Positions 10,130 to 22,255 of a stretch of DNA of 64,000 bases are shown one piece after another (the stretch's first letter is position 1; every line of letters starts with the position of its first letter). The notes beneath the pieces were generated by a model, which was given only the letters and a program-made list of their open reading frames with translations, searched no databases and had not been told where the DNA came from. This DNA comes from Deinandra increscens subsp. villosa (lineage: Eukaryota; Streptophyta; Magnoliopsida; Asterales; Asteraceae), in contig JBCNJP010000019.1 in NCBI GenBank assembly GCA_039602395.1, positions 9,192,997 to 9,256,996 of the forward strand, read 5' to 3'. A program made the translations under genes and the position numbers.

Positions 10130-13100
10130 ATCTCTCACTTTAATCACTTTAAGAGGATATCAGGGTACTAACACAAATAAATATAACTATATCAGTTGTT
10201 TTTGATAAAGTCTTCTCAATTATTGCACAAAAAAGTCTTGTCGTTTGCGAAACATAAGTCAAGTCGTCTTTTAGTTCTAGAGAATTATTTATTTGATAAC
10301 AATAATAATTTTATATCAGCTTAGAAACAATAAATAAGTCTTAGGTTTGAGAGAACATGCGAAAGAAGACCATGTGCCATGCGAATGAAATGGAAAGTGA
10401 TATGTGACCTGACTGATCCTTCAAAATAACTTTAAAGTTAGTTTAAGTCCCTTAAATTTGTTTAGAAACTAAGTTACATTTTTACGGTCTTATTTTCATA
10501 CTTAATGTATTTAAACAAACTTACGTCCCTCTTTCTTATAACGGAAACTTAAGTGATGTGATGAAAAAGTGGTACTTTACTCATCAAGGAATAAAATTGT
10601 TAAAACTAAGTAATAAAATATCTCTCTCTTAATCAAACATCTTCACCACCACCACCGTTAAATCTGTGGGTATCTTCTTGTTAATCCTTCAAAATCAAAC
10701 TTGCTACTGGAATGGTGGGAGTGAACCTAAATAAACCGTGAGCTACCGGCAACAATCACATGAAAATGCCCAAAATTCAAAAAAGATAGAGTCTGCCTGT
10801 AGATTGGTTTTAAATTAGCGTTCGAGACACGCCTGAGGCGTTGAGGAAGCGCCTCATGCACATCTAGCTCAAAACTTGTCGACATTTGGGTCTATAGAAA
10901 AGGAGATATGTAGAAACAACGAAACGGATAAAGAGATTATGATGATTTACATGATAAATAAGGCCAATATGTATATATGATAAGATATATATATATATAA
11001 CTTTTGTTTATACATAAGGTTTATTTGGTTGTACAAAGAGTAGCGTCTCGCGTAGAGCCTAGATGATCCGACAAACATATTAAGCAACAAAACACCTTCA
11101 TCATTATTGTATCCACAAAACAATCCATGAAATAAAAGAGGATCGAGTATAAATGGAAGATAAAAGGAAGATACACTACAACCACTAGCTTAGTCTAGTA
11201 TAAAGATATATGTCCTCATCTTATGGATGTTATGTTCTATTCTTATCGGAGAAATAAAATGAAGAATATTTAGCCGTTTAAAAAATAAATAAATAAAAAG
11301 GAAGATAAGTTGTATCTGGAGATGTATAATAAATGTTTCATTATTTATGATAGATCATGTGTATTACACTGAATAAATTATTAAAAAAATTAATAATTCA
11401 CTTCTTCTTAATGAAATTACGTTTTACATAACTTTAACAATTAAATAAGTTTTATTTATGATGTTTATGATTATTGAATGGGTTTAGATTATTGAACGAA
11501 TGATGTATACCGATGAATAAAGAAGTGAAATCAGATCATTTAAATTTTGGTTTTAAAAAAATAAATATGATCGGACTAATGATTAAAATTTGAGATGATA
11601 GGGTCTTGGTGAAAAAAAATATTATGAGGTGAAATATGTTGACAAGTGTCTATTTTCGTATTTATTTATTAGATGATAGATATATAGATTCACGATGAGA
11701 AGGGAAATAGTTTGATCTCATATGTACCTTCAGTTATAAATATAGGTTTGAACTTAACCGAACAGTCTAACAAATACATGAAACAATGCCTATTTTTGCA
11801 ACAATAATTATTCAAATAGATGAAATTAAAAAATATATATATTATCATTAAAACAAACATATAAATTAATTCATACAAAAAGGTTAATGAATTAGTGTGT
11901 TACACTGGTACTTTACATTATAGCGATATATACGTGATTCCACATTGGTTTGCACTTTTGCTCTCATGCTAAAGGGGAAGGATATGATGATGGTGCTTGT
12001 CTATTATTCATTCTTATATATATATACAAGCCCCACTTCAACTGTATACCTACCATAAAAACATGATATTCCCTGGCTTTGCTCGTTATGTGCTACTCAT
12101 TTGGGGTTGAGTTAACAGATTTTATAACAAGTGTTAGTCAGGAAGACAAAAGGTGTTAAAATTCAAAATGTGAGTTTTATAAGTTTTGATTTTGGCGAAA
12201 CCTTTTTTTTTAAACTAAACTTCATCGACAAAAATTATATTTTACTCATTTTCTTAATGTTGTATAATTTATATATTATTTTTAATAATAAACTAGATTT
12301 TTCTAAACTGCACGTTATCATAGAGATAACGCAGGTACAAAGAAAAAAGTTATATTGCTATAACACTAGTCGCTACATAAAGATATCGGAAATACAAAAA
12401 ACTACGTAACAACGTTAAATTAAAAGCTAAACATTCCAAGTATTGCTCGTAATACCTAAAAATTATGGTATACGACTGTATTTATTACACATCTAACTCA
12501 TATACAAAATTCAATTTGTTAAAAGAAAATTAAAAATTGATGATGCAACGTGGCATCCACCAAGGACAGCCACGTAGCCCAACAAAAATACGTCATTGTT
12601 CCTGCTAACTTCAATTTGTATTGATTATAAAGAACTAGAATTTTTGAACCTTTTAGTTATATTTGAGATTTTGATTTATCAAATGTTCGTGAGCTATTTG
12701 ATTACCTCCTTTCCTACATCACACAAACCAAACCAAGATAGTCTAAAACAAGTCTTCTTAGACAAAAGGAAGAAACCTCCAAATAGCTACTTGTCAGTCA
12801 AATAGTGTCTTAGTTTCCAGGTCCAGTGTATTTAACTGCTGAAAGGAACATTTGTACTTAGAATCAATTTGAGAAAATATTCTTCATTCAGATAATTGAG
12901 AAAACACTTTTTTTAATATCCAAAATCGTTAATGGTTTTATGAATGATAAAATATGATAGTGATCTTCAAACAACCCTTGTTTATCTTCTTAACTTTTTT
13001 AAAAATGGCTAATTTATTCCCCTTTTAGTACTACATCTAAATTTGTATATTTTCCCTGTTACAGAAACAACCATCTACAAAGAAACGTAACTTCTTAACA

Positions 13101-13344
13101 TCTTGCTATTATACCTAGGCCAGATCCCCTTTTACTTCCATCTTTATAAAATATTACATAAAAACCGTCTGTTACTTAAAATATTAGTATATAAATTAAT
13201 GTGTATTGTTTAAATAAGCTACTTTAAATAATAAATGATGAATATTCTTATAAACCAGAGATGCAGCCATGCAGGAAAGAGGAATCATCAACTAAAATAG
13301 AGAAATAAACAAAGGGAAATATATAAAGTAATACCTATTTGTTA
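10130..13344. other. Intergenic AT-rich DNA
   Basis: I recognise no gene. Short open frames here are AT-rich and lack homology I know. A TATATA microsatellite lies at about 10984-11000. A segment near 10815-10860 (CGCCTGAGGCG...GCGCCTCA) is palindromic and repeat-like. Confidence 0.4.
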
Positions 13345-13353
13345 TATTATTTT

Positions 13354-14427
13354 GGGTTATTGGATTTAAATAATCCCAACTATCAGTAATTGGCCGATAA
13401 TAATCCCAACTTAGGAAATGTTTTCTAACGAGCCAAACTTTCACCCTATTTTCTTTTAGCAGTCCCAAACTAACAGAATGTTAACGGTTTTAACTTTTGA
13501 TGACGTGGCATGATGAGGTGGCGAGATAAGGAGCATTTGTGAAAATTAATAAAAGATGAGGGACCATATAAGAAAATTGAATAAAAACATTTAAAAATCT
13601 TACCCACCCACCTGCACTTCGTCATCCCCGACTAATACTTCACCGGTGACCTCCACCGCCGACCATCACCAACCTCATTACAGCAACCACCACCAACCTC
13701 AGATCTAAGCATCATGTCTCCGTCACCATCGTGAGTTCCCATCGCCATCTCGTTCCAGTCGCTATTCTCAGATTTGTTCAATCAATTGGTGGTGGTGCCG
13801 AGTTGCAGGTCGCCAGAGTTGCAGGTCACGCGTGAAAGTGTCTGATATCGCCGGATCTGGCATCGGCTTTCAACATCACGCCGGAGCCTCATCGGAAATG
13901 CTTGAAACGACACCATTCGGAGAGATGGAGATGTCGAAATATTCGATGAGCTGTTAGTGGTGATGTCGATGGGTTGTGGTGGTGGTGCCGGAGCTGTGGT
14001 GGTGATGGTGTCGGAGCCTGTGGTGGTGCCGGAGCTGTGGTGGTGATGGTGTCGGAGTCGGTGGTGGTGTCGGAGCCGGTGGTGGTGTCGGAACGGTGGT
14101 GGTGCCGGTGGTGAATTGTCAAGGAAGATGATGGTGGTGATGTTTGTATAAACTGTATATATATGTGTGTGTGTATTATATATATATATAATATAATAAT
14201 AATAATTTAGTAATTGTATTAAATGTTTTTATTAAATTTTCTTATGTGATCCCTCATCTTTTATTAATTTTCGTAAAGCATCAAAAGTTAACACCGTTAA
14301 TATTCTGTTAGTTTGGGACTGCTAGAAGAAAATAAGGTGAAAGTTTGGCTCGCTAGAAAACATTTCCTGAGTTGGGATTATTATCGGCCAATTACTAATA
14401 GTTGGGATTATTTAAATCCAATAACCC
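13354..14427. mobile_element. Mutator-like element with ~210-bp terminal inverted repeats and GC-rich core (Pack-MULE-like)
   Basis: The ends GGGTTATTGGATTTAAATAA and its inverse (14408-14427) begin long inverted arms, about 13354-13595 and 14215-14427, nearly identical apart from a roughly 35-bp extra piece in the left arm (about 13501-13536). An exact 9-bp duplication TATTATTTT flanks it at 13345-13353 and 14428-14436, which is diagnostic of Mutator-type insertion. The core (about 13600-14140) is GC-rich and unlike its surroundings. It has CACCACC/GGTGGTGGTG repeats and Pro/Ser/Thr/His-rich open frames, so it may be captured host exon sequence. No transposase is present. Confidence 0.88.
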
Positions 14428-14436
14428 TATTATTTT

Positions 14437-15169
14437 AAATAACTATTTTAAATAATAAATATAGACTATTTTACAAACCAGTGGTTTGTTTATACATAAC
14501 ACTATTATACTTCTATTAATTAATATATTTTACACATCCATTATTTGGGGCTAGTAGCACAATTTAGTGAATTAAAATCCAATCCAAACTTCCAAAGTTC
14601 AAACCAGACGTGATAGATTACGTCATCTCAAATATTGAATAATTTTTTTTAATAAACGTTAAATTTAATTTTTAAAATCTAAAACTTCATAATTAAAAAG
14701 GTATTATATTCCAATTATCAGATTCCTATTCAAAATATTCAACCTGCTTGTAGAGTATGAATCCAAACTTTTAACTGCCTTAATTTGTAATCAAATTGTC
14801 CTAATTATCATGAGGCTATTTTATATCACTCTGTGAGTTATTCAAATTCAGAAGATGAAGAAAAACAGAGGATAATGGCATCTTTGTACCATGAACATTT
14901 ACACCAAACACTTCATTCATCAAACTTTCTCTTTACTAAATGTACAGGATCGTTCTACTTACATGATTCTTCATTCATCCTCCAAATAATACTAGCGGGA
15001 GAAGAAGAACAATCTCATCTTGATTTCATAAAAAAAGGGGGAAGGAAATAAGTAACTGCAAACATCCTCAACTTCAAAAGATTCATTGAACTTTCGCTCT
15101 CTCTCTTCCTTTCTGTTGATTCACAACGATTAAAACCAACAGATGATGAAAAAACCTTTCATCTCATTC
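14437..15169. other. Region downstream of PPCK
   Basis: Contains the 3'UTR side of the kinase gene (minus strand) and AT-rich DNA. The 72-codon plus-strand frame at 14833-15051 resembles nothing I know and is probably chance. Confidence 0.4.
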
Positions 15170-16140
15170 TCATGTCAGATCCGCCATAGATCGAGTCTCA
15201 CCTCCAGTTACAACCCACTGATGCCCTGTAGTTCAATTCACAAATTCACCAAAACGATTTTAGAATATAAGTCTCACTAATCCACCTAACAGATGATGAT
15301 ATTTCATATTATTAATTGATTGATTTGATTGATTTAGAGAAGTTACATACTCATGACTTGTTCTGCAGAAAACCGTCTGGATACATCTTTGCACAGCATT
15401 TTCCTCAACAGATCCTTGGCCTCCGGAGAAACAGATCTGAAAAGCTTCGTCGGAAACCTCAAATTCCCCCGCAAAACCGCCTCGAAAGTATCGGCCGGCG
15501 ATTCGCCGTAAAACGGAGGGACTCCGGCCAACATTATGTACAAAATCACACCGGCGCTCCAGACATCTACCTTCTCGTTATACTCCCTACCGGACAAAAC
15601 CTCCGGCGCGACATAGTACGGCGTCCCGACGACTCCGGTCATCGTCCCGCGCTCGTTCATCCCAAACCACTCCGCAGATCCAAAGTCCGCGAGCTTCAAA
15701 TTCCCTCTCGAATCAAACAACACATTATCCGGCTTAACATCCCGATGCGCAATACCTAACCGATGACAGTAACCAATCGACGAAATCAACGGGGAGAAAA
15801 CCGAAACCGCTTCGGACTCAGAAAAAACTCCGGCGCGTTTCGAGATCCGGTCAAAAAGGTCGTGAGAGTCACAGAGGTCGATAATCATGTGAAGGTAATC
15901 CTCCTCCTCGTAGAGACGATGGATCTGGACGATGTTAGGGTTTCCGCCGAGTATGTGGAGGATTTTCGGCTCTTTCTGGAGGCACTCGCGGTCAGTGGGA
16001 TCGGAAAGGAGGCGTTTGTCGATGGATTTACAGGCAAAACAGTCGCCGGAGACGATGGAGTAGCAACGGTAGACGATCCCGAAGCGGCCTCGGCCGATCT
16101 CGTCGCTGATTTGATAGTCGTTGTTTATAACTTCCTTCAT
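15170..16140 (-). CDS. PPCK: Phosphoenolpyruvate carboxylase kinase (PPCK)
   Basis: Two exons, 16140-15351 and 15225-15170, with a 125-bp GTATGT...CAG intron, give 281 aa plus stop; the plant family is about 275-285 aa. The protein is a bare Ser/Thr kinase domain of the CDPK/SnRK type with no regulatory extension. Visible are the Gly loop GRGRFG (16-21), Lys38 (ACK), HRDVKPDN (Asp134), DFG (152-154) and GTPYYVAPE (172-180). The block RGNLRFPTKLFRSVS...RRFSAEQ is characteristic of PPCK. A single short intron near the 3' end is the usual PPCK structure; the exon-2 peptide starts RHQW (the family has RHPW). The enzyme phosphorylates the N-terminal Ser of cytosolic PEP carboxylase and relieves malate inhibition. 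The family is controlled mainly at the level of transcription and turnover. A TATTAAAA-type box lies at 16221-16228, about 85 bp upstream of the ATG. The identification is strong; which PPCK paralogue it is cannot be told. Confidence 0.95.
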
Positions 16141-16220
16141 GACAGTTTTTTTTTTTTTTGGATGGTGGTGTTTGTTAGTTTAGTTGTGGTTGTTACAGAT
16201 AGATGGAAGGTGGAGGGGGG

Positions 16221-16228
16221 TTTTAATA
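16221..16228 (-). promoter_or_regulatory. TATA-like box of the PPCK gene
   Basis: On the minus strand TATTAAAA stands about 80-90 bp upstream of the PPCK start codon. That spacing suits a short 5'UTR containing the A12 run at 16147-16158. It was identified by position and sequence only. Confidence 0.45.
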
Positions 16229-16452
16229 CAGAAACCCTGGGCCCCGGATTTGGGTCGTTGGATGCGCATATTCTTATTCATCCGGTTAATAGTATTTTTG
16301 TATCTACGTTCTGATTAGTTTATAAATAATAATGGATTAAATTAATTGAAGCTAAACTCACCGGTTTTGCGGCAAGGTTTTTGACATTTTGTTCTAGATT
16401 CTACTATTTATTAAAAAAACGTTTATTTTATGGTTATATTAAATAATTAGTT

Positions 16453-16701
16453 TTTTTTTGGAACGGCATCGATCAGGCGACTTTGGTCTCACGTGTAAAC
16501 CTACCCTTGCGGGGCTATGTCCAAGGTCGATTACTCGGACCTCCGTGAGAACCAAGACACCCCCTCCTGAAGCTTTCTCCTGGCAGAAACCCCCTCCTGG
16601 AACAACATGGGGTAAAACTGCCTCCCCTTGGATTAGAACTTGGGTCACATAGTAACCAAAGCCCTAAGAGCCAAGGGGGTAACCACTAGGACAAGTCCTA
16701 G
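16453..16701 (-). mobile_element. tRNA-headed SINE with ~22-bp target-site duplication
   Basis: On the minus strand it runs from a tRNA-like head (TAGTGGTTACCCCC; box-B-like AAGTTCTAATCC) to a tail GTTCCA9. A direct repeat of about 22 bp that begins TGGTTATATT and ends AATTAGTT flanks it at 16431-16452 and 16702-16723. Length (about 250 bp), head, poly(A) and duplication fit a Pol III SINE. It inserted about 300 bp upstream of the PPCK start. Confidence 0.85.
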
Positions 16702-16723
16702 TGGTTATATTAAATAATTAGTT

Positions 16724-19700
16724 ATACACCCAGATCAAAATTTGTGATTTTCTGGGGAAGGATTACTCTCTTAGATTTAAGGCATGGTTTAATATTTTAT
16801 TAGTGAAGTAATACTTAACAGTTAACAAGAAAATTATTCGTCTTAAATTGATCCGGCATGACGTTATCTTTATTTTTCTTAGTTTAATAAACTAAGGTGC
16901 GGTTTCTTGACCCTTTTTCTTGTAGCTTAATTTTTATCATTCGATTTTATAATTGGCCGTTTCATAATGTCGCATATTAGTTGTCAAACCATTTCATTGA
17001 TTAGTGATCAACTGTTTTATTGTTCGTGTTCGTTTGTTAAGTCGTTCACGAACGCAAACGAACATATGTTATTTAAAAAAAAAAAATTAACATTATTAAT
17101 TCTAAACAATGCACATAACCCACCTTAAATAAATATATATATATATATTTAAACAGTTTACATAGAATTATAAACATAATTATCTCAAACAAAGCACAAG
17201 TTAGAAATAAAATTCATAAACATAATTATCGGATAATGGTACCACAAAGATATAAGTTTTAAATGGTAAAAGTTTAACAAACACATCATCGAGCATAAAC
17301 GAACACACCTTACCGAACGTTCACAAACACAAATGAACGAACGCGACATGTGTTTATGTTCGTTTGTTTAACTAAACGAACACCATTTCGTATTCATGTT
17401 CGTTCATTTACTAAACGAACTTACCGTTGAACGGTTCACAAACTGTTCGTTAAACGTTCGATTCGTTTACAACTTTATTAATAACCTGCGGGTTATAATT
17501 AATTCGGTTAAGTGGCTCATTAACCGAATAACCGGCACCGCTACGTTGAAAAAGGTAAGGTTCCGAATATAATCTTTTGGGGAAAAGTCGAAAACACGAT
17601 GAAAGTTTTGGCGACAGAAAGGAGTACGTACGAAACCGTATTTTGAGCGGTTGATTGAAGTGACCGGTGGGTGGATCACACGTGGTGGGTCACCGCTGAA
17701 AATCGTAACCATTCACCCCTCCTACTTTTCCTTAATCTCACATTTAGCCCTTCAGCTAACTGGATTTTGTTTATACCGGTAATTAACGTTGAAGATTCGG
17801 ATGAAAATTAGTGAAAGTTTCTCATGTGAAAGGACCATGATGCAATTAATATATGGTCACTTGTGGGCTCTGTCGTTAAAATGTCACGTGAGTGACCAAT
17901 GCAAGTGCTGTACTTACGTTGTAGGAAACTAGGAATTGCTAGACATGTGAATGACGATTTTGTCCTCGTGGTTTCTAGTCAAGTAGGACAGGGCCCTGTT
18001 TGTGTGTTCATTGGCTAACCTGTAGGGACATTCAGCAACAACGTTGTGGTCAAGTGTTGGATAGGTTTGGTTGGTTTCTGCAAGCACCGTAACACCACAA
18101 ATAAGTTGTTGAGATTTTATGCGTAAAATAAATTGACGATCTAACCGAATCAAAGGCGCGGTGAACAGGATGACGAACTGATGGCAGGAATGATCCCTGA
18201 AAGTAGAAGACAAGAAAACGAAGGAACCGGGCTTGTGTTTGACACAATTCCCTTAAACAGATTCGCCGTCTGTTCCCAGGGTACACCGGTTCAAAGCAGC
18301 GTGTACTGCCGGACTATAATCCTTGCCTGAAACGAAAACGAATGATGTGTGTATGGAGCATATGGTGTAGCCATATGGTGTAGACAATAATAACACCCTG
18401 GGGGGAGGGGGGGTGTTAACGTTCTTTTGGGGCGTCATTTTGGGTATTTAATGCCTACTACGTTTAGCCTAACTACTCAAATCTTCTAATTTCATGCACC
18501 TTCAAATCTTGAATTTCAAACTCTTTAAATCCCCCTATAAACTTTTAGACGGTATCTAAGATTCGATAGTTAAATCCCGATGCTACTTTATATGTATTTT
18601 AGAAAAAAGAATACAAAGAAAAATCTTAAACTTTTGTAATGAATAAATTAAAACGGAACGGTACAGAAATATGAATACTTTTGGAGGATCAGGAAAAAAG
18701 AAAAAGAAAAAAAGAAGTGAAGGGAAGCGTATAAGCAATCAACAGATTCCAGAGTATAAGTGATGTGGGATATATTAAATTCAATGAAAAGATGATGTGA
18801 TAGACGAATAATTTTAATATTTTAGTATTTTAGTTGCCAAATCATCCTTAGTTGCTTTATATTTAATTTTGTTGAAGATGGCATGCCATGTCCGAAACTT
18901 CGAATACGGTTCAAATGTTTTAATATATTGTTTTATTAATGCTTTACATTAAAAACCATCATTCAATGACCGTTTTCTATTTTAATCAAACTATATAAAA
19001 ATAAAGACATAATAAAAGCATAGGGTAGTCCTTGTATTCGGCACATTTTACAGTTTCTCTCGCTAAATTTTACAACTTATAAAAATAGACATGTAGTATG
19101 TTAGGATGTTAGGTTATTACACAAATACTCTTCATGTTGGATGACCGTTAACTTTTCTATGTAAATTTATATTTTTAAAGAAATGATCGAAACGCCCTTA
19201 AATATTAAAAGTTAACAACCATCTAACGTAAAGATTGACATGTGATAACCTGACATATAAGGTTCATTTATATACTTTCTAAAATTTAGAAACCAAAAGT
19301 ATAATATACCAATTAAGATGGACCATTCGTGAAATTGACACCCTAGCTAATAAGGAAATTAGAAAATGATGGGCATGAAACAAAGCCTCACTCTCGTATA
19401 TATACATCATTCTTCATGCGTGCCCACAAATTTCTCACATGCCATTCTCTAACAATCACACAATGTTTAACATGATCCATACTTTTAGAAATTTGCATAT
19501 TTCTAACGTCAGTACATACATCATAGAGATATAGTAGCAAAAGCAAAGAAAAAGCGTACCATCGTTAATAATACATTCTTTTCTTTTCATCAAATAAGAT
19601 CTTTTTTTTCTAATAAGATTAAGAAATTAGAAAACTCATATCAAATATTGATTATATTGATTAATGGTTACAACCAACTAATAAAAAATTCCATAATGAA

Positions 19701-19972
19701 ATACACTATTTTTACTTTTTTTTTCGTTAGTAGCAAAATCACCACCACACTTTACATTTAGAGAATTTAAACAGCTGTAGTGACACTTTATGGACTCATG
19801 GTTGTGAGTTGTGATAGAAATTGGTGACCGATAGGTTTTTCCAAAAATAGCAGTAGTGAAAGATAAGTAAAAGTGCTCTTGTTACTTAATCTTTTTGAAT
19901 GTAGTATAACTTTTCTATGAGTATATCTTCCATTTAGGGTTTTACAGCAAGGTATTTATGCTACATTTCTAT
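16724..19972. other. Intergenic DNA
   Basis: No gene is recognised. About 17030-17470 is rich in CGTTCGTTT/AAACGAACA motifs in both orientations, a MITE-like repeat whose ends I could not fix. At 17929-18440 several overlapping minus-strand open frames occur, none recognisable. CATATGGTGTAG is repeated in tandem at about 18359-18384. Confidence 0.4.
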
Positions 19973-19980
19973 GATGACAT

Positions 19981-20767
19981 CAGTGGCGAATCCAGAAAAT
20001 TTACTTATGGGGTTCGGAAATTTTCGGAGTATAAATTTTTTTTGATCGTCATACAATTTTTTTTTATCGTCCACCCTATATACAAATAATTTTTTAGACC
20101 GATTCGGTTCGGGTCGGGTCGGTGATGGATCAATCGACATTCGAGAATAAAATTACAAAACAAGACAAAAATATAAAAAACTTAGAAAAACTTCATCATT
20201 ACCCAACTTAAATGATTACAAAACACTTAAACTTGAGTTTAATAAACAAATAAACAATCAGTGCTTTCTTTAATAAACAAATAAACTTGAGTTTAATAAA
20301 CAAATAAACAATCGTCTATTCGTCTGTCACATTCTCTCGCTGCTTTCCCTATCTTCCGTGCGTAAGTTGTAAGTTTGTAACCCACCGACCCAATAACCTA
20401 TTTTTTAAAAGTTTTTTTTGGCTTTCTTTAAGTTTTTTTGGGCTTTAACCTTCTTTGGTTTGAGTTAGTAATAAACTATGATTTGGGCTTTTTTTTTAGT
20501 TTTTTTATAAACTTTTTAGTTTATTATTATTAATTAGTAGTGATTAAAAAAAATTAAGTTAAAAAAATTAAGTTAAAAAAATTAAGTTAAAAGATTTAAG
20601 TTAAAAAAATAAAATTTTTAAGTTGAGGGTCGGTGTAAAAATTCTATGGGGTTCGGTCATAAAATTTCTTGGGGTTCGGTTCGTAAAAAATTGGAAAATT
20701 AACACACCGCGAAAAAAATTGATGGGTGTCGGGCGAACCCGTACCCACCAACCTAAATACGCCACTG
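19981..20767. mobile_element. hAT-like non-autonomous element (CAGTGGCG family)
   Basis: It begins CAGTGGCGAATCC and ends AATACGCCACTG, flanked by the exact 8-bp duplication GATGACAT (19973-19980 and 20768-20775). The 787-bp body shares GGGTCGGGTCGG and TTCTTGGGGTTCGG-type blocks with the copies at 3788 and 55519. It contains two tandem patches: AATAAACAAATAAAC...TTGAGTTT at about 20220-20310, and a 15-bp AAATTAAGTTAAAAA unit at about 20545-20610. No transposase is encoded. Confidence 0.85.
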
Positions 20768-20775
20768 GATGACAT

Positions 20776-21512
20776 TATCATGTCATGAGGTAACCGTTTT
20801 GATAGTGACTTCTCTCCCCTGATTGGCCACTACTCTCATTCATACCTTTGTAGCAGGATGCGTGGCAGCTTCTTAGTGGGAGGAGTGGAATATCTTGTGC
20901 TCTCTTCATGATGTGATATCTTAACCGATTTGCAGAATCATGTGCCAGACACCTGACTATGTTGTCAAACCGGTTTAGATGCTTCCGGACCGGGTCTGGA
21001 CCGGTTCGTTTAGTCACAGGTCACTCCTCTTCAAGTAGTCTTTGGATTTCTAGGTGACGACAACAAGGTGGTCAATGCTTATGGTTGCGATACCTTACTA
21101 GTAAGGAATGACCATGTTAATTACTAGTTATTTCTCTGGCAAAGATACCACCGTAAACTCACATACCTTTTTTTTTCATTGAAAAGTTCTCAACCTTATA
21201 ATTTTTTATCAAATGGTTTTTGGCTAAGCGGTAACATTTTGTTGGATAAAACTTGGTGTTTTTATATGTTAAAGTTCAAATCCTGTTGGTGATATGTTTA
21301 TCTATAATTTAATTCGTTAAAAAAACTAATAATTATCTTGTTATTATACATAAAAAATCCATCAAACTAGTTTGCGTATATTACATTCACTAAAATTGTC
21401 TAAAATAAATATGATTATGATTTCTGTAGATAATAACGTGTTAACTTAAGATAATAACGTGCTAACTTTTAATTTTGTTAATATTTGACAAAAGTGACAA
21501 ATCAAAAAAAAA
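20776..21512. other. Intergenic DNA with a tRNA-like SINE head
   Basis: About 20776-21130 holds unique-looking sequence with no gene recognised. At about 21222-21300 the text TTTGGCTAAGCGGTAA...AAGTTCAAATCCTG resembles Pol III boxes A and B, so it is probably a SINE remnant. No duplication was located. Confidence 0.4.
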
Positions 21513-21521
21513 GTATACTGA

Positions 21522-22246
21522 TTTCCTTCATGCTCTCCCCATTAACGGGTTGGGACAGCACATGTCGACCGTCGAGTATTGGGCAATTCTCAAGTACCGG
21601 CTCATGATCCTCGTGGATGAGAAATGTCGCGTCTGTAACAAGTCGTGTTTGGATTCGTTCGGAGAGCATGTCGTTCACTGCAGAGAGCTTCCTGGGTTTA
21701 AATACTGACATGACGTGGCTCCGGACAATCTGTTTGACATTTTCATGCGGGCTGGGATCTCAGCCAGGAAGGAATGTCGTGTTAATTTTCTGTCTGATCC
21801 CTTGGATGGTCGCTCAACTCTCAGGCCAACTGACATTCTTGTTTTCGGGGTGGCAGAATTCGAAGCACGCTTTTATTGATCTTACGGGGGTTTCTCCCCT
21901 TGTGGGGCTGAGAGCCAGTACCTTCAAGGCTGGTCAAGCGGCTTCCAGAGCGGCAGCTGGGAATGTGAACAAACATGAGAAAGCATGCATCAAAAATCAA
22001 CATGTGTTTGTTCCCTTCGTGTTTGATATATTCGGTCATCTTGAATCGGAGGCGGTGGTCACGCTATGTCGGATCCAAAAAGTCATGCACGGGAATATTG
22101 TGACTTCAAGATTGAAGAGCGTTGTCTTTATACGTCTAGGTTTTACTATTAAAAAAGGGTTGACGGCGCAGCTTGTTGTCCGCCTTCACTGCATGATGAC
22201 TTGAGTCGTGTAGGTTACTGTTTCATGTCTAAATATTAATTACAAT
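21522..22246 (+). pseudogene. Retroelement tail, copy 1: Cys/His knuckle plus RPxDILV...DLT domain, frame-broken
   Basis: A plus-strand open stretch from 21475 enters the family at DFLHALPINGLGQHMSTVEY and reads through a knuckle (CRVCNKSCLDSFGEHVVHC) to a stop at 21706-21708. The family continues in another frame through an RPTDILVF motif and reaches its usual C-terminus (QKVMHGNIVTS...LHCMMT) ending at 22204. In copies 2 and 3 the region after the knuckle stays in one frame, so at least two breaks are present here. A 9-bp repeat GTATACTGA at 21513-21521 and 22247-22255 may be its target-site duplication. No clear poly(A) is seen. It is homologous to 38640-39274 and 42652-43650. Confidence 0.75.
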
Positions 22247-22255
22247 GTATACTGA

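Noticed and set aside
13889..14122. His/Thr/Ser-rich open frame (77 codons)
   Set aside because: Low-complexity translation of the GGTGGTGGTG repeat in the core of the Mutator-like element.
15316..16314. Plus-strand open frames of 147 and 183 codons opposite the kinase
   Set aside because: They are antisense shadows of the PPCK coding exon; no family resemblance.
17929..18438. Cluster of minus-strand open frames, possible exons
   Set aside because: I could not join them with splice sites into a known protein and saw no domain.
21222..21300. Possible tRNA gene
   Set aside because: Boxes A and B are approximate and the stems do not pair; treated as a SINE remnant.
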